The position numbers and the translations under genes are program-made. Under the pieces are notes generated by a model. The model did no database searches. It saw nothing but the letters and a program-made list of their open reading frames with translations, and was not told the origin of the DNA. Of a stretch of 9,919 nt of DNA, positions 1 to 7,204 are shown piece by piece; the stretch's first letter is position 1; every line of letters begins with the position of its first letter. The stretch lies in the NCBI GenBank assembly GCA_964423545.1, contig CAYRFV010000214.1, positions 1 through 9,919 of the forward strand, written 5' to 3'. The stretch is from JALOOE01 sp964423545. GTDB taxonomy: Bacteria; Chloroflexota; Anaerolineae; CG2-30-64-16.

Positions 1-1312
1 TCCCCTGGCAGTTGCCCATTCCGGCTCGCGTCAGGCCCTTCACGGCATTGGCATCCGAGGCGCCCTCGGCAACTGCGCGGCGAATCTCGCCCAGCGTCAC
101 CTCCTCGCAGCGACAGATAATTGTATCGTCGTCTGCCAGCGCGACCGTTCCAGGTCCCGGCGTGAAATGGCGGCTCAACGTGGCTGCGAATCGGCGCTGC
201 CCCGACAACGCGCGCTGCTCCCTCCGTATCACATCCCCGACCGCAGCCTCCGACAGCTTGCCCAGGTAATGCGCCGCGGCGACGCCGGCGATCCGGCCCT
301 CGATCTGCGCCATCGCCGCACCGCCGATGCCCGCTCCGTCGCCCGCCGCGAAGACGCCGGGCAAGCTGGTCCGCATGCGGGCATCGCGGCAGGGCACGAA
401 GCCGCCCTGCTTCGGTCGGAACTCGTGCGCACACCCCAGCAGCCGGGATAGCTCCGTGCGGGGGAGCAGTCCATAGCCGAGCGCAAGGGTGTCGACCGCC
501 ACGGTCTCCGCAGTATGCGGCCGTGGCCGCCAGTCGTCATCCAGCCGGCAGATCGTCGCCTCCTCCACCTGGCCAGCGCCGCGTGCCTCCACGACCGCCA
601 TGCCCGTGCGGATCGGAACGCCGGCGCGCCGCAGGGTGCGCAGGGTGTCCCAGCCCTCCACCAGCCGGCTCCACTGTCCCCAGAGCGCGGCCGCCGCGTG
701 CAGCGTGCGCCATCCCAGCCTGGCGCCCTCCAGGACGGCAACCACCCGGGCGCCGGACGCCACGAGCGCTGCGGCTACGGCGATCTGCAAGGGACCGGTC
801 CCCGACAGCAGGAAGCGCCGGCCCGGCGGCATCCGTTGGCCCTTAAGGAACGCCTGCACACCGCCTGCCGTCATGACGCCCGGAAGCGTCCAGCCCGGGA
901 AAGCGATGGGCCGGTCGAAAGCGCCCGGCGCCAGGATCAGGGAGCTGGCGGCCAGACGTCCGAGCGCCTGGCAGCCATGCAGCGCAAGCTCCCAACCCCG
1001 TCGGTCTCCCGCAGGGAATGCGCCCCAGACCAGAGCGCCACGGACGACGCGCACCGGGCTGTCGGCAAGCTGCTGCAAGGCGGCCTGCTGCGCGGATCGC
1101 AGCCTGCGGAGCGACCGGCTCACGCCGGCTGCGGGCGGACCGTGCCGGAAATAGCGGCCGCCGGGCTGCTGTTGGGCGTCGACCAGCACCGTGTCGACGC
1201 CGACTTGCGCGGCGGCCACGGCGGCGGCCATGCCCGCCGGACCCGCGCCCACGACCACCAACTCCGCCCCGAGCGTCGCAACCGGCCCCGCGGCCGGCTC
1301 AGCGCGAGCCAT
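1..1312 (-). CDS. NAD(P)/FAD-dependent oxidoreductase, HcnB/OoxA-like subunit (C-terminus cut by window edge)
   Basis: Likely electron-transfer FAD subunit of a three-part amino acid or opine dehydrogenase. The 437 visible residues show an N-terminal dinucleotide fold (GAGPAG at 22-27), an APGAFDRP segment at 128-135, a second nucleotide site GTGPLQ at 171-176, GYGLLPRTEL at 279-288 and the FAD-closing AAGDGAG at 322-328. The C-terminal region has CRCEE (Cys400, Cys402) and GMGNCQG (Cys435), the BFD/SoxA-A3-like cysteine cluster of HcnB, OoxA and SoxA-type proteins. The fourth Cys lies beyond the window. The ATG at 1312 overlaps the last 14 bp of the 2Fe-2S gene, which suggests translational coupling. 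The order after a DAO protein and a 2Fe-2S protein supports the complex assignment. The family call is firm; substrate and true length are unknown. Confidence 0.88.
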   Translation of the reverse strand, partial: MARAEPAAGPVATLGAELVVVGAGPAGMAAAVAAAQVGVDTVLVDAQQQPGGRYFRHGPPAAGVSRSLRRLRSAQQAALQQLADSPVRVVRGALVWGAFPAGDRRGWELALHGCQALGRLAASSLILAPGAFDRPIAFPGWTLPGVMTAGGVQAFLKGQRMPPGRRFLLSGTGPLQIAVAAALVASGARVVAVLEGARLGWRTLHAAAALWGQWSRLVEGWDTLRTLRRAGVPIRTGMAVVEARGAGQVEEATICRLDDDWRPRPHTAETVAVDTLALGYGLLPRTELSRLLGCAHEFRPKQGGFVPCRDARMRTSLPGVFAAGDGAGIGGAAMAQIEGRIAGVAAAHYLGKLSEAAVGDVIRREQRALSGQRRFAATLSRHFTPGPGTVALADDDTIICRCEEVTLGEIRRAVAEGASDANAVKGLTRAGMGNCQG

Positions 1313-1613
1313 CGCGTCCCGACCTCGCCGGGCCGGTCTCGATGGCCATCCCCGGCGCGACCTCCGTGACGCATGCCCGCACATTCGGTTCCTCGTCGAC
1401 CGTCACCAGGCATTCGTAGCAGACGCCGATGCCGCAAAACATCCCGCGCGGCTCGCCCCGCGTCGCCGTGTACCGGAACCCTCGCGTGCCGAGGGCCAAG
1501 AGCACGGCCGCCACCGATTCGCCGGCGAAGGCCGTGACCGGCCGGCCATCGACGAAAACCGTCACCGGCGCGCCGCGAATGGATTCGATCGGGGTGCTCT
1601 CACCAGAGGTCAT
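1299..1613 (-). CDS. (2Fe-2S)-binding protein, HcnA-like small subunit
   Basis: A 104-residue ferredoxin-like subunit that would carry electrons between the two flavoproteins encoded on either side. The cluster motif is visible as Cys60, Cys65 and Cys68 (FCGIGVCYEC) with a fourth Cys81 (VRACVTEV). This is the CX4CX2C...C pattern of plant-type 2Fe-2S proteins and of HcnA/OoxC/SoxA N-terminal domains. The preceding part (VTVFVDGRPVTAF, GESVAAVLLALG) matches the beta-grasp start of this family. The length of about 100 residues is normal. It starts at an ATG 36 bp after the DAO gene stops, with GAGG (1625-1628) as a modest ribosome site, and its TGA overlaps the start of the next gene. It has no signal peptide, so it is cytoplasmic. 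Homologues serve HCN synthase, opine oxidase and D-hydroxyproline dehydrogenase; which reaction applies here is not visible. Confidence 0.9.
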   Translation of the reverse strand: MTSGESTPIESIRGAPVTVFVDGRPVTAFAGESVAAVLLALGTRGFRYTATRGEPRGMFCGIGVCYECLVTVDEEPNVRACVTEVAPGMAIETGPARSGRDGSR

Positions 1614-1649
1614 GCGCCTGTCATCCTCTGCCCTGCCTCCACCAGTCCG

Positions 1650-2813
1650 TCAAGCGTAGGCCGAATGCCCGATCTCGCGATCCGGCGAGAACGGGGTAAG
1701 GTCCAAGTCGGCCTGTCCCCGTGTGACCCACTGCGCCACCAAGGCGCCGACCAGCGGCGTGACGATCACAGTCGACTTGAAAGCAGTCGCCAGGATCAGC
1801 CCCGGATAGTCAGCCACCGGGCCCAGGAACGGAAGCCCATCGGCCGTGAACGCGACCGGCGCAGCCCAGCCTCGCAGTACGCGCAGCCCCCGGATGGCAG
1901 GCAGGCGCCGGCTGACTTCGCGCGCGATCGCGGCCTGTCCGGCAAGGGTCGCGGTGGAGTCGAGATCGTCCGTGATCACCCCGGCTTCGCCCAACAGGAA
2001 ATGCCCGTCCTCCGTCTGAGCGACCGCAAGGACCGCCTCAGAGGGCGTCCCCCCGCCACCTTCGTGCATCGTCTCGAAGAATGCTGCCGACGAAAGATGA
2101 TTATGCAGGCGCAGATCAGAACGCTCGGTCACCAACGCCTGGCCGCGGACGTGCGGCACGGACCAGTGCCGGCCCAGCAGCCGGCCGAGTGCCCGCGTCC
2201 ATGCGCCTGTTGTCAGGACGACCGCGCCGGCGCTATAGTGCTCACTGCGTGCCCTAACCCCCACCATCCGTCCCCCCTGAAGCTCGAATCCGATGACTTC
2301 GGTGTCAGGGTGGACGCTCAGCCCGCGGCGTCGTCCACGCCGGAGATAGGCTTGCATGAAGGCAAACGGCGAGACCTGGCCTTCCTCGGCATGATAGCAC
2401 GCGCCCAACAGGCCGCAATGATCGAGCAAGGGCTCCAGTTCACCCAACCGCTCGGCTGGCACGAGCTCGGCCTCGATCCCGGCGGCGCGCAAGCGCGGGA
2501 TGCGAGCGGCCATGATCCGCCACTGGGCCTCCGTCTCGATCAGCAGCAGGCTGCCGAGACGCCGATAGCTGACCGAGCAACCGAGTTCATCCTCCAGGCT
2601 GGCGAAGCGGCGATAACCGGCCATAACCATCGGCAGGCTGTACGCCAGCTCCGCATCTTGCACCTGGACGTTGCCGTAGTTGGCTCGCGAGGCTCCACCC
2701 GGCACGGGCCCGCGATCGAGGAGGGCTGTGCGCAACCCTGCGGCGCTCAACTCGGCGGCGGCCGCGCAGCCGATGTAGCCTGCGCCGACGACGACGGCAT
2801 CAAAGGCCGGCAT
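1650..2813 (-). CDS. DAO-family FAD-dependent oxidoreductase, HcnC/OoxB-like catalytic subunit
   Basis: A 387-residue flavoprotein, probably the substrate-oxidising subunit (amine or imino acid dehydrogenation) of the complex completed by the two downstream genes. The N-terminus carries the FAD fold GAGYIG (Gly10, Gly12, Gly15) with acidic Asp33 closing the second strand. RGWAAPVAFTADGLPFLGP at 314-332 matches the C-terminal FAD-contact block of glycine/sarcosine oxidase-type proteins, and GAWT at 203-206 is also family-like. Near the C-terminus, where many relatives have a Gly-His-rich turn, it reads ATAFKSTVIVTP (342-353), so the substrate pocket may differ from that of glycine oxidase. The length fits the family. 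The ATG overlaps the HAD gene stop by 14 bp. Linkage to separate 2Fe-2S and HcnB-like subunits argues for a dehydrogenase complex rather than an H2O2-producing oxidase. The substrate is unknown. Confidence 0.88.
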   Translation of the reverse strand: MPAFDAVVVGAGYIGCAAAAELSAAGLRTALLDRGPVPGGASRANYGNVQVQDAELAYSLPMVMAGYRRFASLEDELGCSVSYRRLGSLLLIETEAQWRIMAARIPRLRAAGIEAELVPAERLGELEPLLDHCGLLGACYHAEEGQVSPFAFMQAYLRRGRRRGLSVHPDTEVIGFELQGGRMVGVRARSEHYSAGAVVLTTGAWTRALGRLLGRHWSVPHVRGQALVTERSDLRLHNHLSSAAFFETMHEGGGGTPSEAVLAVAQTEDGHFLLGEAGVITDDLDSTATLAGQAAIAREVSRRLPAIRGLRVLRGWAAPVAFTADGLPFLGPVADYPGLILATAFKSTVIVTPLVGALVAQWVTRGQADLDLTPFSPDREIGHSAYA

Positions 2814-3630
2814 CGCTCGCCAGCCTGGCAGTCAGTTCGTCGAGCCCGGCGACGACCAGGTCGGGTCGGATCCCCTTTGCGGCGATCGCCGCCTCGTTGT
2901 CCGCGCCCGTGGTGACGAGGATCGTGAAGAGGCCCAGCCGTTTCCCCCCCAGGATGTCTGTGTCCAGCCGATCCCCCAGGATGGCGGTGGTCGCGGCGGA
3001 TGCTCCCATGCGCGCCAGCGCCCGGTCGAGCAGCGGACGCTCAGGCTTGCCGATCACCACCGCCGCGACGCCCGTTGCCGCCTCGATCGCTGCGAGCGTC
3101 ACGCCCGCCTCAGGCGCCAGGCCCTCCTCGGTGGGCACCAACAGGTCCGGGTTCGCGCCGACGAAGCGCGCCCCTTCGCGCACGTGGCGGATCGCGTGCT
3201 TGAGCTTGGCATAGTCCAGGCCGCGGTCTCCCCCCACGACCACGGCGGCGACCGGGCCCCGCCCATCGTCGAGCAGGGTGAATCCCGCGTCCAGCAGCGC
3301 CGACCGCAAGCCCACCTCGCCGATCACGAAGAGCGGCGCCGATGGCGGCAGCCGGTCTCGGAGGTGCGCTGCCGTGGCCAGCGCGGCGGTCAGTATCTGC
3401 TCCGGTTCAACGGGCGCGCCGAAGCCGGAGAGCTTTCTCCAATACTGCTCGGGCGTTCTGACCGTGTTGTTCGTGACCACGGTGAGCGCAACCCGCCGCT
3501 GCTGCAGGAGATTGAAGAACGGAAGCAAGCCCGGCAGCGGCCGATTGCCGGTCACCAGCGTTCCATCGAGGTCGCTGACAACTGCCCGGATCGATCGGAG
3601 CACGCCGGCCTCCGGCAAACGAAACCCCAT
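2800..3630 (-). CDS. HAD-superfamily phosphatase, type IIA (NagD / phosphoglycolate phosphatase-like)
   Basis: Predicted cytoplasmic phosphatase of 276 residues. Motif I is DLDGTL with nucleophile Asp20 and acid/base Asp22; motif II is VVTNNT with Thr53; motif III is GKPERP with Lys195; motif IV is GDRLDTDI with Asp220 and Asp225. The region between about 80 and 190, containing VVGGDR and GANPDLLVPTEEGL, matches the alpha/beta cap of the NagD subfamily. Length is typical. It starts 5 bp after the aldolase stop and ends inside the next start, so it is embedded in the operon. Family members act on small phosphate esters (nucleotide, sugar phosphate or 2-phosphoglycolate). Beside a kinase and an aldolase, it may remove phosphate from a product or detoxify a side product; that role is inference. 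All catalytic residues are present. Confidence 0.9.
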   Translation of the reverse strand: MGFRLPEAGVLRSIRAVVSDLDGTLVTGNRPLPGLLPFFNLLQQRRVALTVVTNNTVRTPEQYWRKLSGFGAPVEPEQILTAALATAAHLRDRLPPSAPLFVIGEVGLRSALLDAGFTLLDDGRGPVAAVVVGGDRGLDYAKLKHAIRHVREGARFVGANPDLLVPTEEGLAPEAGVTLAAIEAATGVAAVVIGKPERPLLDRALARMGASAATTAILGDRLDTDILGGKRLGLFTILVTTGADNEAAIAAKGIRPDLVVAGLDELTARLASDAGL

Positions 3631-3635
3631 CGGCG

Positions 3636-4409
3636 CTACAGCCCCAGCCGCGCCTGCTCCACGCTGGCGCCGCCGTGAATGATGGCAGCCAACGCACTTG
3701 CCATGCGGGTCGGGTCATCCGCCTTCCAGATATTGCGGCCGATGGTGGCGCCGGCTGCGCCGGCATCCATCGCGGCCCTGACCATCTCGAGCGTGCCGCC
3801 GGCATCCTCGCGCTGGGGGCCGCCGAGCACAACCACCGGGACATAACAGGTTGCGATTACGTGCTCGAAGCCCGGCGCGTACGACGTCTTGACCCAGTCG
3901 GCGCCCAACTCTGCTGCGACTCGAGCCGCAATGCTAACGCTCTTCAGCGTCCGATACTCCGGCCCACTGTCGAAGCCGCCAGGCACCATCTCGGCCATCA
4001 CCGGAATGCCCCAGGGATGCGCCGCGCGGATCACGCGCGCCAGCACCTCCAGGGTCGCCTCCTCATGGCGCGACCCAGGAAAGGCAGTGACACAGAGCGC
4101 ATCCGCGCCAAGGCGCAGCGCGTCTTCGATGCTGTAGAACTGCGCGCCCGGCCCATCCATCGAACCGAGCACCGTCCCCGCTCCGTCGATTCGCAGCACC
4201 AGGCCTACATCGGCCAGCAGCTCCTCGAAGCGCCGTGCCGTGCCGTAGCTGGCCATCACGGCATCCACGCCGCCCGCGATGACCTTGCGCAGAGTCTGCG
4301 CCATCACCTCGATGCCGCGATCCGGGCCTGAGATCATGCCGTGATCGCAGGCAACGATGAGCGTCCGCCCGTCAGGCCGGAAGATGCGGCGCATACGGCG
4401 TTTGGTCAT
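3636..4409 (-). CDS. Class I aldolase, DeoC/LacD family (FbaB / LsrF-like)
   Basis: A 257-residue TIM-barrel Schiff-base aldolase. Key segments: ACDHGMISGP at 20-29, as in archaeal-type class I fructose-bisphosphate aldolase, 2-amino-3,7-dideoxy-hept-6-ulosonate synthase and LsrF; AEMVPGG at 139-145; the Schiff-base lysine in DWVKTSY (Lys174); VVVLGGP at 192-198; and the phosphate-binding end GATIGRNIWKADDP at 220-233. I chose the ATG at 4409 because it sits 2 bp after the kinase stop with a GGGGG ribosome site. A start at 4481 would add 24 residues unlike the family and overlap the kinase. Expected to cleave or join a phosphorylated keto sugar or related compound, probably the product of the adjacent kinase. 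Whether the substrate resembles fructose bisphosphate, an AI-2-type phosphate or another ketose cannot be read from the sequence. Confidence 0.88.
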   Translation of the reverse strand: MTKRRMRRIFRPDGRTLIVACDHGMISGPDRGIEVMAQTLRKVIAGGVDAVMASYGTARRFEELLADVGLVLRIDGAGTVLGSMDGPGAQFYSIEDALRLGADALCVTAFPGSRHEEATLEVLARVIRAAHPWGIPVMAEMVPGGFDSGPEYRTLKSVSIAARVAAELGADWVKTSYAPGFEHVIATCYVPVVVLGGPQREDAGGTLEMVRAAMDAGAAGATIGRNIWKADDPTRMASALAAIIHGGASVEQARLGL

Positions 4410-4411
4410 GT

Positions 4412-5914
4412 TCAACCCCCGAAAAGTGCCAGGGCGCTGCGTTGATAGGCAGCAAATCCCTCGGCGTAGAGACCGGCGCACGATGGGTCGGGTGCAAGGT
4501 GGCGCACCGGCGGCTGAAGCTGAGCGAGGCCCGCCTCAAGCGTAGGGAAAACGCCGGCCCCCCACCCCGCCAGCGCGGCCGCACCCAGCGCAGCCCAGTT
4601 GGCATAGTCGGCGAGCACGATCGGTGCGCCGGTCACATCGGCCAAGATCTGAGGCCAGACGGGGCTGGCCGTGGCGCCGCCCGAAACCCACAGCTCGACG
4701 ACCGGCAGCCCGGAAACGGCCAACCGCTCGAGCGCCCACCGCACTTCGTAAGCACATCCCTCCAGGATGGCCCGCGCCAGATCAGCCCGCGTGTGCACCA
4801 ACTGCAGGCCGACGAACGCGCCGCCCGCCCCGGCGTGCGCCACCTGCGACGGTCCGCTCAGCGGAAGGAAACGCAGGCCTCGACTGCCTGCCGGGCTATC
4901 GCCGCCGGAAAGCGCTGCATCCAGGCAGCGATAGAGCGCCTTCGTCTCCCGTCGCTCAACAGGGTCCGGCGACTGCCACGCCTGGGCCAGCCACCAGTCC
5001 ACCGTGGCGCCAAAGCCACCCAGGAACTGCGAGAGGGTCCACCGTGCAGGCATGGCATGAAAGCTCAGATCCATGCGAGGCGGAACGCCGGCGCGCTGGG
5101 GTGATGCGACCACCCCAGTAATGACCCAGGCAGTGCCGGTTGCCAGCGTCACTCTCCCCGGCCCCGTGACGCCCATCGCCAGGGTGGCGCAGGGCTGGTC
5201 GGCGCCACCGGCCATGACGGGCGTCCCGGTCGGCAAACCGGTGCGCCTGGCTACCTCTGGAGTGATCCCGCCCAGCGGCCGGCCCGACCATCCTAACGCT
5301 GCCTGGGCAGTCGGATCGACGCCGCCCAGCGCACAAAGCTCGGCGCACCAGCGGCCCGTGTCCACATCCACCAGAAGCATCTCGGCCGCCGCGGAGAGGT
5401 CGGTGCTGAACCGCCCGGTCAGGCGGTGGATCAGGAAGTCGGCGGCGCCGAGGTAGCGCCTGGCCCGTGCGTGAACCTCCGGTCGCTCCCGGCGCAGCCA
5501 GGCGATCGTCGGCAGGGGAAGGCCGGGAAACGGATGCCACCCGCTCAGTCGATGAATTAGCGCGGCGACGCCGTCTCGCTGCCATTGGTCAACGATCCCT
5601 GCGCTGCGGCTGTCCAGCCAGGTGATCATGGGGTACGCCGGATCACCGTTCTCCAGCGCCGGGATGATCGAGCCGGCCTGGGCGGCCAACGCCAAGGCCA
5701 GGATGCGCCAGCCCTGCGCCCGGTTCACCAAATCCTGTAAAGATTCGATTAGCGCAAGCCAAACCTGCTCCGGATCCTGTTCGACCCAGCCAGGATGCGG
5801 CGTCAGCAACGGATACGATCGGCTGGCAGCGGCCACCTCGGCGCCATCGAGGGCAAAAAGGATCGCCTTCGTGGAGGCAGTGCCGATATCGATGCCGACG
5901 ATCCCATCAGGCAT
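4412..5914 (-). CDS. FGGY-family carbohydrate kinase
   Basis: A 500-residue ATP-dependent sugar/polyol kinase of normal length for the xylulokinase/gluconokinase/LsrK superfamily. The N-terminal domain starts with GIDIGTASTKAILF (7-20; Asp9 in the phosphate-binding loop), followed by WVEQDPEQVW (43-52) and TWLDSRS (98-104). The catalytic base is Asp239 in GGADQPCATLAMG, and LATGTAWV (257-264) fits the ATP-domain start. VSGGATASPVWPQILADVTG at 410-429 is the FGGY C-terminal signature region. GLRFLPLSGPS at 346-356 corresponds to the usual GLxFLPxLxGE block. The start has an AGGGGGGTGA ribosome site 9 nt upstream. It is the first gene of the tight kinase-aldolase-phosphatase group and lies 2 bp before the aldolase. 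The substrate is not identifiable; a ketose, sugar acid or AI-2-like furanone are all possible. Confidence 0.92.
   Translation of the reverse strand: MPDGIVGIDIGTASTKAILFALDGAEVAAASRSYPLLTPHPGWVEQDPEQVWLALIESLQDLVNRAQGWRILALALAAQAGSIIPALENGDPAYPMITWLDSRSAGIVDQWQRDGVAALIHRLSGWHPFPGLPLPTIAWLRRERPEVHARARRYLGAADFLIHRLTGRFSTDLSAAAEMLLVDVDTGRWCAELCALGGVDPTAQAALGWSGRPLGGITPEVARRTGLPTGTPVMAGGADQPCATLAMGVTGPGRVTLATGTAWVITGVVASPQRAGVPPRMDLSFHAMPARWTLSQFLGGFGATVDWWLAQAWQSPDPVERRETKALYRCLDAALSGGDSPAGSRGLRFLPLSGPSQVAHAGAGGAFVGLQLVHTRADLARAILEGCAYEVRWALERLAVSGLPVVELWVSGGATASPVWPQILADVTGAPIVLADYANWAALGAAALAGWGAGVFPTLEAGLAQLQPPVRHLAPDPSCAGLYAEGFAAYQRSALALFGG
4416..4420 (-). promoter_or_regulatory. Ribosome binding site of the aldolase gene
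   Basis: GGGGG on the minus strand, 6 nt before the ATG at 4409. It overlaps the last codons of the kinase (GGG GGT TGA), so termination of the kinase and initiation of the aldolase are probably coupled. It supports the ATG at 4409 over the upstream in-frame ATG at 4481. Confidence 0.65.
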
Positions 5915-5923
5915 ATAAAGTCA

Positions 5924-5930
5924 CCCCCCT
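5924..5930 (-). promoter_or_regulatory. Ribosome binding site of the kinase gene
   Basis: On the minus strand AGGGGGGTGA stands 9 nt (counted after the G-run) before the ATG at 5914. It has one mismatch to the extended anti-Shine-Dalgarno complement GGAGGTGA. It lies in the 86-bp gap between the M20 hydrolase stop and this start, the widest gap in the window. I see no T-rich hairpin terminator or clear -35/-10 pair in that gap. Confidence 0.7.
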
Positions 5931-6000
5931 GCCGGAATGCCCGCCGGTGCGAACGCAGGGCCTCGCAGCCGGCTCAAGGCTCATTGGCCTCCGGCAGCAT

Positions 6001-7152
6001 CTACGGCATCGAGACGGCGCCGATGATGCCCCGGTAGCCGCGCTCGGCCGCCAGCAAGTCCGCCACTGAGACCCGCTCATCGACGATGTGCGCATCTTCC
6101 TCCCGACCGGGACCGAATCCGACGGTGGGCACACCTGCGAGGCCGGCGCTGTAGGCGGCATTCGTACAGAAGCGGTAGGCGCCCATCTGGGGCTCGAGCC
6201 CCGCGCTGCGCAGACCCTGCGCGGCCGTGAGCACAAAAGGATGGTCCGGAGGGAAGAGGAAAGCCGGCAGGAACTTGGGGCCGCGCAAGAGGGATCCCGT
6301 ATAGGTCGTGTGCTCGCCCTGAGCGACGGTCGCAGTCAGCTCGATCCCTGCCAGCTCGGGCAGGCTAGTGATTGCTGCCAGCACGCTGCGCTCGGTCTCG
6401 CCAGGCATCAGGCGCCGGTCGTAGGTCACCCGACAGCGGCTGGGGATCACGGAGTACGCGGGGTAGGGGTCGGAGATGATGTCCGTCAGCGCCATGATGC
6501 CTGCGCCGAGGAACGGCTCGCTCGGCACCGGGATTCGCTCCACCGCTGCCACCACGCGCAGCATATCGTGCACGGCGTTCCGGCCGAGGTGCGGCGTCGA
6601 TGAATGGGCCGGCCGGCCGATGGTCTCCAGGTGGAGCTCTGCGCGGCCGCGGCCGCCCCGGTTGAGCTTCAGGTTGGTCGCCTCTCCGATAACGACGAAG
6701 TCGGGCGCCACGGCATCCATGACCGTCTTGAGCGCCGCGCCTTCCAGGTTCTCCTCCATCACGGTGGCGCTGACCGCCACGCGGCCCCTGAGCCGGCTCC
6801 GATCGAGGCTCGCCGCCGCCACGATCATGGCAGCGATGGCCGCCTTCATGTCGGCTGCGCCGCGACCATAGAGGAAGCCGTCCTCGACGTCGCCCCCGAA
6901 CGGATCGTGCGACCAGGTCACGCCAGGCGCAATCCCCACCGTGTCGCAGTGGCCGTCGAGCAGGAGGGTCGGTCCGGGCAGCCGGCCCTCGATCAGACCG
7001 ATGGCGCTGCCGTTCTTGTCGCGCCAGGCCCGGTCGAATCCCAGGGCGACCATCTGCGCCAGAATCAGACTGACCACCGCCCTCTCTTCTCCGTAGCGGC
7101 TGGGGCAGCGGATCAGAGAACGAGTGAAGGAGATGAGATCGTCGTTCGCCAT
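6001..7152 (-). CDS. ygeY: M20-family metallohydrolase, YgeY-like (selenium metabolism-linked hydrolase)
   Basis: A 383-residue dinuclear-metal amidase/peptidase of the ArgE/DapE/CPG2 clan. Metal and catalytic residues are all visible: His68 and Asp70 (LLLDGHCDTVG), bridging Asp101 (GRGAADMKAA), catalytic Glu133 with ligand Glu134 (VMEEN), Glu157 (VIGEATNL) and His355 (EEDAHIVDE). The order of blocks such as HDPFGGDVEDGFLYGRG, RGGRGRAEL, TYDRRLMPGET and TVGFGPGREEDAH closely follows YgeY as I remember it. I take the ATG at 7152. The in-frame start at 7224 would overlap the PreA-like stop and add a Gly/Ser-rich tail unlike the family. No strong ribosome site precedes it. It probably hydrolyses an N-acyl or N-carbamoyl amino compound released by the upstream ring-opening enzymes; the substrate is unproven even for E. 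coli YgeY. Confidence 0.88.
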   Translation of the reverse strand: MANDDLISFTRSLIRCPSRYGEERAVVSLILAQMVALGFDRAWRDKNGSAIGLIEGRLPGPTLLLDGHCDTVGIAPGVTWSHDPFGGDVEDGFLYGRGAADMKAAIAAMIVAAASLDRSRLRGRVAVSATVMEENLEGAALKTVMDAVAPDFVVIGEATNLKLNRGGRGRAELHLETIGRPAHSSTPHLGRNAVHDMLRVVAAVERIPVPSEPFLGAGIMALTDIISDPYPAYSVIPSRCRVTYDRRLMPGETERSVLAAITSLPELAGIELTATVAQGEHTTYTGSLLRGPKFLPAFLFPPDHPFVLTAAQGLRSAGLEPQMGAYRFCTNAAYSAGLAGVPTVGFGPGREEDAHIVDERVSVADLLAAERGYRGIIGAVSMP

Positions 7153-7204
7153 GTCGTTGCTTTCATCACAGGCCCCCCCCGAGCGGTGTACGCCGCTTGG
7201 GGCA

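Noticed and set aside
229..741. 170-codon minus-strand frame inside the HcnB-like gene
   Set aside because: It is in a different frame from the HcnB-like reading, which is continuous from 1312 to the window edge and holds the real motifs.
515..1369. 284-codon plus-strand frame antisense to the HcnB-like gene
   Set aside because: Low-complexity Arg/Pro/Ala product with no motif. The opposite strand encodes a continuous FAD protein with all expected blocks.
1191..2915. 574-codon open frame on the plus strand, longer than any complete gene called here
   Set aside because: It lies antisense to the DAO and 2Fe-2S genes, which have clear motifs. Its product is rich in Arg, Pro, Gln and His with no recognisable domain. 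Long antisense frames are expected at this GC content.
4410..4481. Upstream in-frame extension of the aldolase (ATG at 4481)
   Set aside because: It overlaps the kinase by 70 bp and adds residues unlike the family. The ATG at 4409 has a GGGGG site and the expected N-terminus.
5931..6000. Possible terminator or internal promoter in the widest gap
   Set aside because: There are short CCGG-type complementary bits but no stable hairpin followed by a T run, and no convincing -35/-10 pair.
5907..6236. 109-codon minus-strand frame across the gap and the end of the YgeY-like gene
   Set aside because: Off-frame shadow of the M20 hydrolase with Arg/Cys/Ser-rich composition and no domain.
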